Positions 8,743 through 17,433 of a stretch of DNA of 64,000 bases are shown here, one piece after another (the first letter of the stretch is position 1; each line of letters opens with the position of its first letter). The notes beneath the pieces are model-generated. The model had not been told where the DNA came from and did not search any database. It saw nothing but the letters and a program-made list of their open reading frames with translations. Source of the DNA: Tepidibacter mesophilus (GTDB lineage: Bacteria; Bacillota; Clostridia; Peptostreptococcales; Peptostreptococcaceae); assembly GCF_002724055.1 (NCBI RefSeq), contig NZ_BDQY01000005.1, forward strand, positions 62,001 to 126,000. Reading direction: 5' to 3'. Both the position numbers and the translations under genes were made by a program.

Positions 8743-9735
8743 CTATTCTATATTATCCATAAAAGCATCTTTTTCGTATTTATACCCACCAAAATCTATA
8801 AATTCAGCAACCTTAACTTCAGGGCCAAGATTAGTTCCTCTTAGAGCATACTCTTTAAATATAGGGTAACCTGTTCTATCAACAATATAACCTATATGCT
8901 CTTTTGGTAAAGATCTATCTATATACTCATCTATATAGTCATAAGTATTAAGTATAACCTTAATTATAGTTTCTTCATCTACCCATTCCATGAAAGGCAT
9001 TGCTATTCTAGGATTTTTCTTTCCCGTTCTACCCATTATAACTAATTTATATTTTTTTTGAGGATTTCTAGACCAAGCACTAGTAGGGCATTTAAGAGCA
9101 CATTCTCCACAACCTATACATCTTCTACTATCTCTTTTTACCTTTCCATCCTTCATAGTAAGTGCACCTGTTGCTCTTTTTTTACAGTTTTTAACACAGG
9201 CCTCACAACCTATACATCTATCCATATCATACTCTACATCTGCCATTCCTATTATTCCAAAATCTTGCATATGAGCCTTTATACAGTCGTTTGGACATCC
9301 TGTTAAAGCAATTTTAACATGGTGATCATTTGGGAATATTGCCTTTTCTATTTTTTTTGCAAACTCAGTAGTATTATAGTTTGCAAATGGACAGACCTTA
9401 TTTCCTATACATGCAGACACATTTCTAGTTCCTGCTGCTGGATAACCACTTTTAGGATCTACAGCATTTATTTCAAGACCTTCTATTAAAGATTTTGCCA
9501 TAAGGTTTACTTCATCTACTTTATCAAAAGGTATACCCATTATTTCAAAGCCTTGTCTTGTAGTTATATGAATTTTTCCGTTTCCATATTCATTTGCTAT
9601 ATCATTAACTATACTTAAAAGATCTGCACTTATCTCTCCTCCAGGTACACGAACACGAAGAGATGTAGTGTTCCTATGTTTAGTTATTCTATATGCGTTT
9701 TTCTTTATTTTCTTAACATTTAAATCTAATGACAA
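8743..9735 (-). CDS. asrC: Anaerobic sulfite reductase subunit C
   Basis: Siroheme/4Fe-4S catalytic subunit reducing sulfite to sulfide. At 330 residues it matches AsrC. The siroheme half-domain motif is TTRQGFEI; the CIGNKVCPF and LTGCPNDC cysteines (~115-155) ligate the cluster bridged to siroheme. Two ferredoxin motifs follow, CIGCEACVKNC (~175) and CIGCGECALKC (~205). It is the last gene of the operon, 17 bases after asrB, and takes electrons from AsrA/AsrB. Confidence 0.96.
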   Translation of the reverse strand: MSLDLNVKKIKKNAYRITKHRNTTSLRVRVPGGEISADLLSIVNDIANEYGNGKIHITTRQGFEIMGIPFDKVDEVNLMAKSLIEGLEINAVDPKSGYPAAGTRNVSACIGNKVCPFANYNTTEFAKKIEKAIFPNDHHVKIALTGCPNDCIKAHMQDFGIIGMADVEYDMDRCIGCEACVKNCKKRATGALTMKDGKVKRDSRRCIGCGECALKCPTSAWSRNPQKKYKLVIMGRTGKKNPRIAMPFMEWVDEETIIKVILNTYDYIDEYIDRSLPKEHIGYIVDRTGYPIFKEYALRGTNLGPEVKVAEFIDFGGYKYEKDAFMDNIE

Positions 9736-9752
9736 TTTATTCCCCTCCCCAT

Positions 9753-10544
9753 CTAGTCTATTAATTCTTCACCTTTTGTATAATTAAACACGGGTCCTTC
9801 AAGGCACACATAAGTCTCATCTATTTTACAATGCCCACATTTACCTATTGCACAAGACATCTTTCTTTCAAAAGAAACCCATATTTGTTCTTTAGGAACC
9901 CCAAGTTTTAAGAATTCTAGAGCTGTGAATTTCATCATTACAGGGGGGCCAACTATTACAACCTGAACATCTCCCATATTCTCTATTTCTACATTGGGTA
10001 CAAATGTTGTAATAAGGCCTGAATTTCCAGTCCAATCTTCATCCGCATTATCTACTGTTAAAGTTAGATTTATATTCTTTTTCCAGTTTTCAATTTCATC
10101 TTTGAACAGTATATCTTTAGGCGATTTAAATCCTAATAACAAATCAAATTTCTTAACCTTATTTATATTTGTATTAAAATGATTAACTATATTCTTAACA
10201 GGAGCAAGTCCAGTTCCTCCAGCAGCTATTATCAAATGCTTATTTTCATACTTTTCTATTGGAAAACCATTTCCATAAGGACCCCTTAAATACATGTAAT
10301 CTCCTGGCTGTAGATTATATATTTCGTCAGTTAATTTTCCTACTTTTCTTATAGTCATTTCAATATATCCATCACCAAAATCACTAACAGATATAGGAGC
10401 CTCTCCAATTCTAGGAATAGATACCTGAACAAATTGCCCACCTTTTAGTTGTTGATCAAATTCAACCTTGTATGTTATATCTATATCCGTTTGTGCTATT
10501 ACATCTAATACCTTCTTTTTTTGAGGAATAAAAGGATTATTCAT
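9753..10544 (-). CDS. asrB: Anaerobic sulfite reductase subunit B
   Basis: FAD/NAD(P)H-binding electron-transfer subunit of the ferredoxin-NADP reductase type, feeding AsrC. 263 residues: flavin motif MTIRKVGKLTDEIYNL and GDYMYLRGPYGNGFP, nucleotide motif AAGGTGLAPVKNIV, and a C-terminal Fe-S motif CAIGKCGHCKIDETYVC. The first eight bases overlap the end of asrA, implying coupled translation. Confidence 0.96.
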   Translation of the reverse strand: MNNPFIPQKKKVLDVIAQTDIDITYKVEFDQQLKGGQFVQVSIPRIGEAPISVSDFGDGYIEMTIRKVGKLTDEIYNLQPGDYMYLRGPYGNGFPIEKYENKHLIIAAGGTGLAPVKNIVNHFNTNINKVKKFDLLLGFKSPKDILFKDEIENWKKNINLTLTVDNADEDWTGNSGLITTFVPNVEIENMGDVQVVIVGPPVMMKFTALEFLKLGVPKEQIWVSFERKMSCAIGKCGHCKIDETYVCLEGPVFNYTKGEELID

Positions 10545-11562
10545 TAGTAGCCTCTCCCTTCTTTAAAGTCTCACTTACCTTATTAATACATTTTGCAAAA
10601 GATATATATTGTGGACATTGATCATCACATCTACCACATCCAACACACATATTTTCACCAAAACGTTTGTTATAGTCATATATTTTATGCATTGTCTTAA
10701 AACGCATTCTAGATCCATAATCTTTTCTAAACTCATGTCCACCTGCCATGTTAGTGAATTTATCTATATGACATCCAGCCCATACCCTTCTTCTTTCTCC
10801 ACTATTTCTATTTTCTTCATAAGCGATATCTTGAGTAGTAAAACAACTACAAGTCATACATACTGTATTACATCTACCACAAGCTATACATCTCTTTGAA
10901 TATTCTTCCCATATCTTATTATTGAAAAATTCAACACTCAAATCATCTTTATTTGGAACTTCTACTTTAAATTTATTTTCTTTAACATACTCCATTTCAA
11001 ATTCAACTTCATCTCCAACAGTTTGGAATACTTTTTTTAATTCATCATCTTTAACTTCACAAGTAACTTTGCCATCTCCAAATCTTATACCTATATCGTA
11101 GTTATCTGTCTTGTTCGAATTCATAGATACACAAAAACAATTCTCAAAGCTTTCACTACACTCTATAAGAACGAATTTAACTTTTTCTCTAAGCCTTTGA
11201 TAGTATACATCTTTATATGGTCCATTTTCTAAAAATATTGTATCAAGTCTTCTCATTCCATTTATATCACATGCTCTTAAAAATATTAATATTTTCTTTT
11301 CACTTACAGTAGATTCTCTAAATTCATCTTCGTTGAAATAAAATAAAGTTTGAGTTATAGGATATACAACTTCTTTAGGTGAGTATTGTGATTTTTCCTT
11401 ATACTCTATTTCCTCTACATTATTTATTTCATCATATCTTATTAAATCAGTATCTGAAAAACGTCCTCTTTTAGAAAACCTCTTTGGTGCATATATCTTA
11501 TATTCAGCTTTTAAAGATTCTAATATCTTGTTAAAATCCTTATTATTAATTTCAAATCCCAT
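10537..11562 (-). CDS. asrA: Anaerobic sulfite reductase subunit A
   Basis: Iron-sulfur subunit of the sulfite reductase complex, related to hydrogenase beta subunits. 341 residues; the N-terminal two thirds are the AsrA-specific domain and the end has two 4Fe-4S motifs, CIACGRCNTVCMTC (~230) and CVGCGRCDDQC (~305). First of the three asr genes, two bases after the FNT channel gene, so all four share one transcript. Confidence 0.96.
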   Translation of the reverse strand: MGFEINNKDFNKILESLKAEYKIYAPKRFSKRGRFSDTDLIRYDEINNVEEIEYKEKSQYSPKEVVYPITQTLFYFNEDEFRESTVSEKKILIFLRACDINGMRRLDTIFLENGPYKDVYYQRLREKVKFVLIECSESFENCFCVSMNSNKTDNYDIGIRFGDGKVTCEVKDDELKKVFQTVGDEVEFEMEYVKENKFKVEVPNKDDLSVEFFNNKIWEEYSKRCIACGRCNTVCMTCSCFTTQDIAYEENRNSGERRRVWAGCHIDKFTNMAGGHEFRKDYGSRMRFKTMHKIYDYNKRFGENMCVGCGRCDDQCPQYISFAKCINKVSETLKKGEATNE

Positions 11563-11564
11563 AT

Positions 11565-12344
11565 CTATTTACCCCCTTTTTCATTTCCAACATAAAAGTA
11601 CATAGCTCCTATTACGACTGCTCCTCCTACCATATTTCCAAGTGTTACAGGTATTAAATTATGAGCAAACCCTGCCCAAGATATTAAGCTAGGATCATGT
11701 GGAATAAATAAACCCATTCCAAGAAGTGTCATATTGGCTACACTATGCTCAAATCCAGATCCTATAAAAGCAAATAAGCACAAGAATATTAATGCAATTT
11801 TTGCTATATCTTCCTTAGTTCTTGTAGCCATCCATATTGATAAACATACCAACATATTACATAATATACCCCTAAAGAATAGTTCCATAGATGGTGCTCC
11901 CATCTTACCAGCACTTGCTCCTAAGACAAAATCACTTAATGGAGCTTTAGATATAAGTCCTGTTTGAACTAATGTCCACGCCATTAATAAAGAACCAGCT
12001 AAATTACCAAAATAACTTACAACCCATATTTTTATAGCATCTATCCATGTTACTTTCTTTGATAAGGCACCTATTGTCATTACCATATTATTTCCTGTAA
12101 AGAGTTCTGATCCAGCAAATATGACTAATGTTAATGCAATTGCAAAACTCACTCCCATTAAAGCCTTAAGTCCCGGAGAACCTGCAGCTTTAAGTGGTGC
12201 TCCTACAGAAAAAATAAGCATAATTCCGAATCCAACATAAATCCCAGCCATCATTGAAAGTATAAAATATTTAATAAAACTATCATTTAAAAGCTTCTTT
12301 TTTACCGTTGCTGCAACAGACAACTTTTCTAAGTTTTCTTTCAT
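11565..12344 (-). CDS. FNT-family channel, probable hydrosulfide channel
   Basis: Pentameric formate/nitrite-transporter-fold channel with about six membrane helices (for example YFILSMMAGIYVGFGIMLIF). In clostridial asr operons the linked FNT member has been characterised as a hydrosulfide (HS-) channel, and this gene directly precedes asrA, so removal of the sulfide made by AsrABC is the best guess; formate or nitrite transport is the alternative. I use the ATG at 12344: the one at 12356 touches the AAGGAG ribosome site, while 12344 is 12 bases from it, a little long. Confidence 0.88.
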   Translation of the reverse strand: MKENLEKLSVAATVKKKLLNDSFIKYFILSMMAGIYVGFGIMLIFSVGAPLKAAGSPGLKALMGVSFAIALTLVIFAGSELFTGNNMVMTIGALSKKVTWIDAIKIWVVSYFGNLAGSLLMAWTLVQTGLISKAPLSDFVLGASAGKMGAPSMELFFRGILCNMLVCLSIWMATRTKEDIAKIALIFLCLFAFIGSGFEHSVANMTLLGMGLFIPHDPSLISWAGFAHNLIPVTLGNMVGGAVVIGAMYFYVGNEKGGK

Positions 12345-12387
12345 AAATTCTTTCATCTCCTTAGATTGATATTTTTTAGTTATTAAT

Positions 12388-12393
12388 ATTTTA
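12388..12393 (-). promoter_or_regulatory. -10 element of the FNT-asr promoter
   Basis: Minus-strand TAAAAT centred about 31 bases downstream of the neighbouring operator midpoint, which places that operator near -41.5. No good -35 box is seen, typical of an activator-dependent class II promoter. Confidence 0.6.
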
Positions 12394-12414
12394 ACAATAT
12401 ACTAATTTAAAATC

Positions 12415-12430
12415 TGTGACATTTATCACA
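12415..12430. promoter_or_regulatory. Crp/Fnr-type operator
   Basis: TGTGACATTTATCACA is a perfect TGTGA-N6-TCACA dyad between the Crp-family gene and the FNT-asr operon. Its midpoint fits -41.5 relative to the start implied by the TAAAAT box. Confidence 0.75.
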
Positions 12431-12433
12431 TAT

Positions 12434-12460
12434 AAAAAAAATCCCTTATGAAAGGGATTT
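12434..12460 (-). terminator. Terminator of the Crp-family gene
   Basis: AAATCCCTT and AAGGGATTT form a hairpin followed by T residues on the minus strand; it includes the gene's last codons. Confidence 0.85.
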
Positions 12461-13117
12461 AGTATAGTCTTCAAGTTTGCTTAAACTACATATTATTATC
12501 TTTTGATTTTTTTGCTTTATTATGTTCTTTCTTTCTATATTTTTTAAAAATCTACTTACTGATTCTCTAGAAGTACCAACCATAGATGCAAGTTGAGAAT
12601 GAGTCATATTTATATCTATATGTATATTTTCATCACTTGAATATCCGTAGTCTCTAGCAAGTTTCCAAAGTCTTGCTGCTATTCTATAGTTAGTTTTTTT
12701 AAGACTTAAATTCTTTATCTGTCTAAAAGATCTTCTAAGCTTGTTACTTAGTGAATTCATAATTATCATGTTAAAATTAAAATCTCTTCTCATCCAAGAA
12801 ATGATATCATTCTTTGAAAAACATATTATTTTACTATTATCCATAACTTTAGCATTAGCTGATGTTTTTTTATCATCTATACAAAGTTCATTTAAAAAAT
12901 CTCCTTTTGATAATATGTATATGATTTTTTCATCACCTTCTTCTGATGATTTATAAAGTATTATCTTTCCTTGGCATATTAAATACACATAATTTTGTTC
13001 TTCAGCCTCACTAAATATTATTTCATCTTTTTCATAAATCTTTATAAGTCCTCTATATTTCATCTCTTCTATAATTTCTTTATCTATATTTGAGAAAATA
13101 TCCATGTTTTCAAACAA
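12446..13117 (-). CDS. Crp/Fnr-family transcriptional regulator
   Basis: Probable activator of the adjacent FNT-asr operon. Cyclic-nucleotide-like sensor barrel at ~15-115, a long dimer helix, then a C-terminal HTH (MTHSQLASMVGTSRESVSRFLKN). The recognition helix keeps R-E-x-x-x-R, the residues by which E. coli CRP reads TGTGA, and a perfect TGTGA dyad lies just downstream. It lacks the N-terminal cysteine cluster of Fnr, so an Fe-S oxygen sensor is not evident and the ligand is unknown. Start uncertain: TTG 13117 is about 8 bases from AAGGGTG, while GTG 13126 abuts it. Confidence 0.87.
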   Translation of the reverse strand: MFENMDIFSNIDKEIIEEMKYRGLIKIYEKDEIIFSEAEEQNYVYLICQGKIILYKSSEEGDEKIIYILSKGDFLNELCIDDKKTSANAKVMDNSKIICFSKNDIISWMRRDFNFNMIIMNSLSNKLRRSFRQIKNLSLKKTNYRIAARLWKLARDYGYSSDENIHIDINMTHSQLASMVGTSRESVSRFLKNIERKNIIKQKNQKIIICSLSKLEDYTKSLS

Positions 13118-13213
13118 TATAATCACACCCTTCTAAATAGAAAAATAGATATGTATTAGATATTATACTCTTTTTTCATATATTTAAAAAGATTTTAAAT
13201 AAGGACTTTATTT

Positions 13214-14362
13214 TTAAAGCATCTCTATAAATGCACCTATACGAGTGTTTATCTGACCTATATCAGTTTGAGAGTAATCAGTCTCTAAAGCCATATAAGG
13301 TATCTTTTTATCGTTATTTATAAATTTCTTAACATTATATGTCTCTACATTGTATGTATGACAAGCTTGAAGAACTACTTCAATTACACCATCAACTTTG
13401 TACTCATCTACAAGTCTTGATAATAAATCTAACCTATCGTTATTAGGAGTCATACAAGAACACGGAATATTTAGATAGTGCTTTGTTAAAGCCTCCATAG
13501 GATCAATAGTTTCATCTACTAAATTTTCAATTGATTTAGCTCCTCCACAGTTTTCAAAGCATACAACTACTCCGTTATTTTCTTCTATAGTTTTAATTAT
13601 TTTTTCAGCAACACCACCGATTGGACATCCTGTTATTAGTATTCTTTTTAAATCTTTTGATATTCTCTTGTTCTCATCTTTATAATCAGATTTAACTTTA
13701 TCTATCAAATCTCTTAATTCTTTTACATACTCTTTTTTATCTAGTTTAAAGCTAGTACCTTCCAATACTTTTATAAGATCAAATCCCTTTATAGCAGGAG
13801 GACACAATGAGCTTAACTGATAAAATTCTTTTAATAGTTTTCTTTCTTCATTACACAACTTTATAGCTTCTTTTAATTTATCTTCTGTAATTTCAACTTC
13901 AAATTCAGACTCTAATCTATCCTTTAAAAGAATTAATTCTTTATGCCATGAATTTATAGAATCCTCTGTCTTATAGTTTTGAGGAAGATACATAATATGC
14001 ATAGGCTTTATTTCAGATAAAAGTTCATACATTTTTTTCTTTCCATCACACGTAGTCTCTCCAACTAGTAGATCGGAGAAATAAAAATATGGACATTTAT
14101 CCGTTATGCTAAATCCATAGCTTGATTTAATTAAAGGACATAAATTTCTAGGAAGATGCTTTTCTGCATCTTTAATAGGTTCTTCACTAGTTCCACATAA
14201 AGATACAGGTATAGCACCCGATGCCACAATTACCTCTTTTGGTGTATATGCACAGTATACTCCTACTATCTTATTTCCATCTTCTTTTAATTTTTTTATT
14301 TTCAAAAATCCATCTCTTCTAGCTTCACTAAATTCATCAAATATTTGAGGTAAATCCTTCAT
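13214..14362 (-). CDS. Double-cubane-cluster reductase / HgdB-like protein
   Basis: Member of the 2-hydroxyacyl-CoA dehydratase beta-subunit-like family, about 382 residues. The two-lobed fold is visible with cysteines in [34 protein letters not shown] and CSCMTPN. Single-subunit members are described as double-cubane [8Fe-9S] proteins that, with an ATPase, do very low-potential reductions. No activating ATPase is adjacent. It is the last gene of the sao-like operon, 22 bases after saoL, so it may supply strong reductant for the same chemistry; whether it belongs to the pathway is inference. ATG 14362 has GGGAGGG seven bases upstream; ATG 14395 lies inside saoL. Confidence 0.8.
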   Translation of the reverse strand: MKDLPQIFDEFSEARRDGFLKIKKLKEDGNKIVGVYCAYTPKEVIVASGAIPVSLCGTSEEPIKDAEKHLPRNLCPLIKSSYGFSITDKCPYFYFSDLLVGETTCDGKKKMYELLSEIKPMHIMYLPQNYKTEDSINSWHKELILLKDRLESEFEVEITEDKLKEAIKLCNEERKLLKEFYQLSSLCPPAIKGFDLIKVLEGTSFKLDKKEYVKELRDLIDKVKSDYKDENKRISKDLKRILITGCPIGGVAEKIIKTIEENNGVVVCFENCGGAKSIENLVDETIDPMEALTKHYLNIPCSCMTPNNDRLDLLSRLVDEYKVDGVIEVVLQACHTYNVETYNVKKFINNDKKIPYMALETDYSQTDIGQINTRIGAFIEML

Positions 14363-14384
14363 AATATTGCCCTCCCACTCTAAA

Positions 14385-15059
14385 TTATTCAACATTGAAT
14401 ATCATATAAGCTACATTTAAAGCTTCACGTGCACTTAAGCAAAATATATTGTCTTCTGATAAATTCATATTATTTACCCACTCATCATAATGATTCTTCG
14501 TACAGAAGAAATTCATTATATTTCAACAGTTTCCCGACCAGTTTTGATTTTTATTTAAGTCTACGTGAAGTACATGTGTGCTATAAGGAACCAAATTTAC
14601 AATCTCCCTATTTTTAATTTCTACAAATATTTCTTCTCCACATAAACTACACTTAGATTGTATTTCTATATCCTGTTTAAATGTAAAAGAACTTCCCATG
14701 GCATCAACAGCACACATCGCATTAAATACACTTTCATCTTCAAGCTTTACTTTATGATTAGTTTCAAGCGCAGATACAGGATATATAAAGTTTACATTGT
14801 CATTTTCATCAACTACTAAAGCTTTTTTTTGAATCAAATTTTTTATAACTTTATTTAAATCATATTTTTTAATATTTATTCTACTCTGTATCTCTTCATA
14901 AGACTCTTCTAAATTATAAGCCTTATTATTATCTATCATATATTTCATTATATTAATTCTAATATCATTTTCCTCTTTAGTAAGCCTTGAGTATATACTA
15001 TCTATAATTAGTTTTTCTACAGGATAGTATTTAAATGACATCTCACATGTATTATACAT
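14385..15059 (-). CDS. saoL: MerB-like lyase, selenoprotein (in-frame UGA)
   Basis: Organomercurial-lyase relative, 224 residues if UGA at 14523-14525 is read as Sec179. C-A-V-D at 116-119 aligns with catalytic Cys96-x-x-Asp99 of MerB, Cys137 with MerB Cys117, and C178-Sec179 followed by NIMNFF with the MerB Cys159-Cys160 region. Stopping at the UGA would remove that site; downstream the frame stays open for 45 codons to TAA and remains MerB-like. A 13-bp interrupted stem-loop with loop TGTAC begins 3 bases after the UGA (14487-14519). Predicted to break a carbon-metal(loid) bond; substrate unknown. The Sao name is recalled, not checked. Start has only a weak GGGTG site. Confidence 0.86.
14487..14519 (-). 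promoter_or_regulatory. SECIS-like stem-loop of saoL
   Basis: Arms ATAATGA/TCATTAT and TTCTTC/GAAGAA, separated by a 2-base bulge, close a TGTAC loop about 19 bases after the UGA, the spacing expected for SelB recognition in bacteria. Confidence 0.75.
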
Positions 15060-15083
15060 CTAATTTCACACCCATTCTATTAA

Positions 15084-15836
15084 CTACTTCTTATTACATT
15101 TTTTCAATATATCTGTAAGTTTTATTTTACACTCTAGATAAAATTTTGAATCTCTATTTCTAGGCCTATCAATATCTATATAAATATCCTCTAAGATCTT
15201 ACCTTTATTAGTTCCCATTACAATCACTCTATCACTCAAATAAACCGCTTCATCTACATCATGAGTAACCATCAAAACAGTAGTCTTATCTTTTAACCAT
15301 AAGCTTTCTAATTCTTCCTGAAGATTTTGTCTCATCTGAAAATCTATTGCCCCTAGCGGTTCATCCATAAGTAAAACTTCAGGACTGCACGCAAGAGCTC
15401 TAACCACTGCACATCTTTGCTTCATTCCTCCTGAAATTTGATGAGGGTACAATTTATCTTTACCAGTCAATTGAGCCATTTCTAATAATTCATTAAGTCT
15501 CTCTTCTCTTTGTTTCTTAGCTATCTTCTGCTGTTTCATAGGATATCTAATATTGTCTCCTACATTCATCCAAGGGAAAAGTGCATAGTTTTGAAATACA
15601 AAAGCTCTATCTGGACCAGGCTTACTTACCATTTTAGAATTAACTATGATTTCTCCACTATCACATGACTGAAATCCTGCCACTATAGTAAGTAATGTCG
15701 TTTTTCCACATCCAGAAGGTCCAAGAATTGATACAAACTGTCCTTTTTCAATATCAATACTTATATCTTTTAACACATGGTGCTCTTCATTATCATTATT
15801 AAAAATTTTATTTATATTATTAATCTTAAGTTTCAT
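15084..15836 (-). CDS. saoA: ABC transporter ATPase, SsuB/TauB type
   Basis: Energises the SAO importer. 250 residues with Walker A GPSGCGKTT (~40), Q-loop FQNYALFPW, signature ISGGMKQR, Walker B VLLMDEP and switch VTHD. Closest in style to ATPases of nitrate/taurine/sulfonate importers. The ATG overlaps the saoP stop by one base (TAATG), and saoL follows 24 bases after its stop. It contains no in-frame UGA. The symbol follows a recalled naming scheme. Confidence 0.88.
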   Translation of the reverse strand: MKLKINNINKIFNNDNEEHHVLKDISIDIEKGQFVSILGPSGCGKTTLLTIVAGFQSCDSGEIIVNSKMVSKPGPDRAFVFQNYALFPWMNVGDNIRYPMKQQKIAKKQREERLNELLEMAQLTGKDKLYPHQISGGMKQRCAVVRALACSPEVLLMDEPLGAIDFQMRQNLQEELESLWLKDKTTVLMVTHDVDEAVYLSDRVIVMGTNKGKILEDIYIDIDRPRNRDSKFYLECKIKLTDILKKCNKK

Positions 15837-16654
15837 TAATCAGCAATCCTCCATCGAGTTAAAGATTTGTTGATAGATTGAATTATTTTATCAATCCCAA
15901 ACCCTACTAAAGCTGCAAAAAACATTAAAGCAACTAGCATCTCTGTTTGCATTCTAGTTTGGGCTTGTACCATAGAGTAACCAAGACCGGCACTCGTAGC
16001 TATAAACTCAGCTCAGATTACAGACATCCAGCCACTACTTATTGCAATTCTAGCTCCTGTCAATATATATGGTATCGATGCCGGAACTATAATATGTATA
16101 AAAATACTAAGTTTACTCGCTCCCATACTTTCAGCAGCATTATAGTAATCTTTTGATATATTTCTTACCCCTTGTATTGTATTTAATATTATAGGAAATA
16201 CTCCTGAAAATGCAATCAAAAATATAGTAGGTCCATCCCCTATTCCAAACCATACAATAGTCAAAGGTACCCATGCCATGATAGGAACTTGTCTTATAGA
16301 ATCGATAAAACTTCCTAAAAGTTTTTGGGCAAGTTTGGAAAAGCCCATTAAAAATCCTATAGGAAGTCCAAATAACATAGCGTATACAAAACCTTTTAAT
16401 ACACGCTGTAATGTAATTAAAATATTGATAACAGTTTCTTTGTCTGTTATACAGTATATAAACGCTTTTAAAGTATCTATTGGATACGGCATCAAAAGTC
16501 CATTGTCAAAATGCATAGCACTAATCTGCCATATAAATAATAAAATAATTATCATAATAAACTTATATATAAAGTCCTTGATATTTTGCTTACTTAAATC
16601 TTTGTTCCTTATTATCGAATTATAGGCTCTAGTTTTACATTCAACTTTTTCCAT
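15836..16654 (-). CDS. saoP: ABC transporter permease, selenoprotein (in-frame UGA)
   Basis: Inner-membrane permease of the SsuC/TauC type, 272 residues if the UGA at 16013-16015 is Sec214. Membrane helices start at FIYKFIMIIILLFIWQI; the EAA-like loop is in YYNAAESMGASKLSIF. Family members have SGWxSVIxAE at this place, here with Sec in SVI-U-AEF, after which the final helices continue (ALMFFAALVGFGIDKII) to TAA overlapping saoA. Stopping at the UGA would lose the last 58 residues. A GAGT..CC/GG..ACTC hairpin with a GGTCTT loop follows 17 bases after the UGA. Start ATG has GAGGAGG seven bases upstream and overlaps saoB by 43 bases. Confidence 0.87.
15975..15995 (-). promoter_or_regulatory. 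SECIS-like stem-loop of saoP
   Basis: GAGTGCC and GGTTACTC pair with a small internal bulge around loop GGTCTT; the apical GG is about 25 bases after the UGA. The loop resembles the GGTC loop of E. coli fdhF. Confidence 0.6.
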
Positions 16655-17433
16655 TCTCGAACCTCCTCATCTGAAATAGTAGTATCTATATAACTACTAA
16701 GGTGTTTTTTTAATAATTTTTCACTTTTTAAATCAATTATTGATTCATTGTAACTCTTTATAAATTTCTTATATAAATCTTTTTTTTCAAAATCTTTATT
16801 TACTACCATTACATATGTAATATAGTCTTTATCGTAATTAGATATTTCTTTTTTACCATTTAATTTCCAACTTTTTAAAGCATCTATCAATATAGCATCT
16901 AATGTATTGTTTTCAAGTGCATATCCTAAAGCAGTAGCTGTCATAGGATATACCTCACAGCTACTGCCAAATTTAGATTTTACTAATTCTTTTTGATATT
17001 TTCTATTTTGTGCTATACCTATTTTTTTAGGAATTTTATTATCTTTTAATATAAATACGTCTGAGTTTTTTACACAACTTCCAACTATTTTAAATTCATT
17101 ATTATTTTTTACAAAATTCTTAGCAGCATCTTCACATATAATAGCTAAATCCATTTGATTCGAACTCAATGCCCATTGAGTAGAACTTCCTCAACAATCC
17201 CTTATTGAAAATGATTCAAAGTTATTTTCTAAAGATGCATTTAATTCTTTTTCTTTTATCATATAATCTACTACAAAACCAGAAATATCATCAGATACTC
17301 CAATTCTTATATTTTCACTTTTTTGCTCAGTAGGAAGATATATGTATAGTAAAAATAAAATAGTTATACCAGCAAATAAAATAACTATTTTTTTATTTAT
17401 CAACTTCAAATGCTTTTTCTTTCCAATCCTCAT
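16612..17433 (-). CDS. saoB: Membrane-anchored solute-binding selenoprotein (in-frame UGA)
   Basis: Solute-binding-protein-like partner of the ABC importer, ~273 residues across the UGA at 17191-17193 (Sec81). One N-terminal membrane segment (KIVILFAGITILFLLYIYLP) is followed by a NitT/TauT-like fold. The Cys80-Sec81 pair (RDCU-GSSTQWAL) sits where this family contacts ligand, suggesting soft-metal or thiol/selenol capture. Read as two genes, neither half has the whole fold and the second lacks a ribosome site. A perfect 7-bp stem with GGGC loop follows the UGA. The start is uncertain: ATG 17433 overlaps the preceding gene by 41 bases and has a poor ribosome site; TTG starts lie just inside. 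Confidence 0.86.
17164..17181 (-). promoter_or_regulatory. SECIS-like stem-loop of saoB
   Basis: ACTCAAT-GGGC-ATTGAGT: perfect 7-bp stem, loop starting GG, apical G 17 bases after the UGA. Confidence 0.75.
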
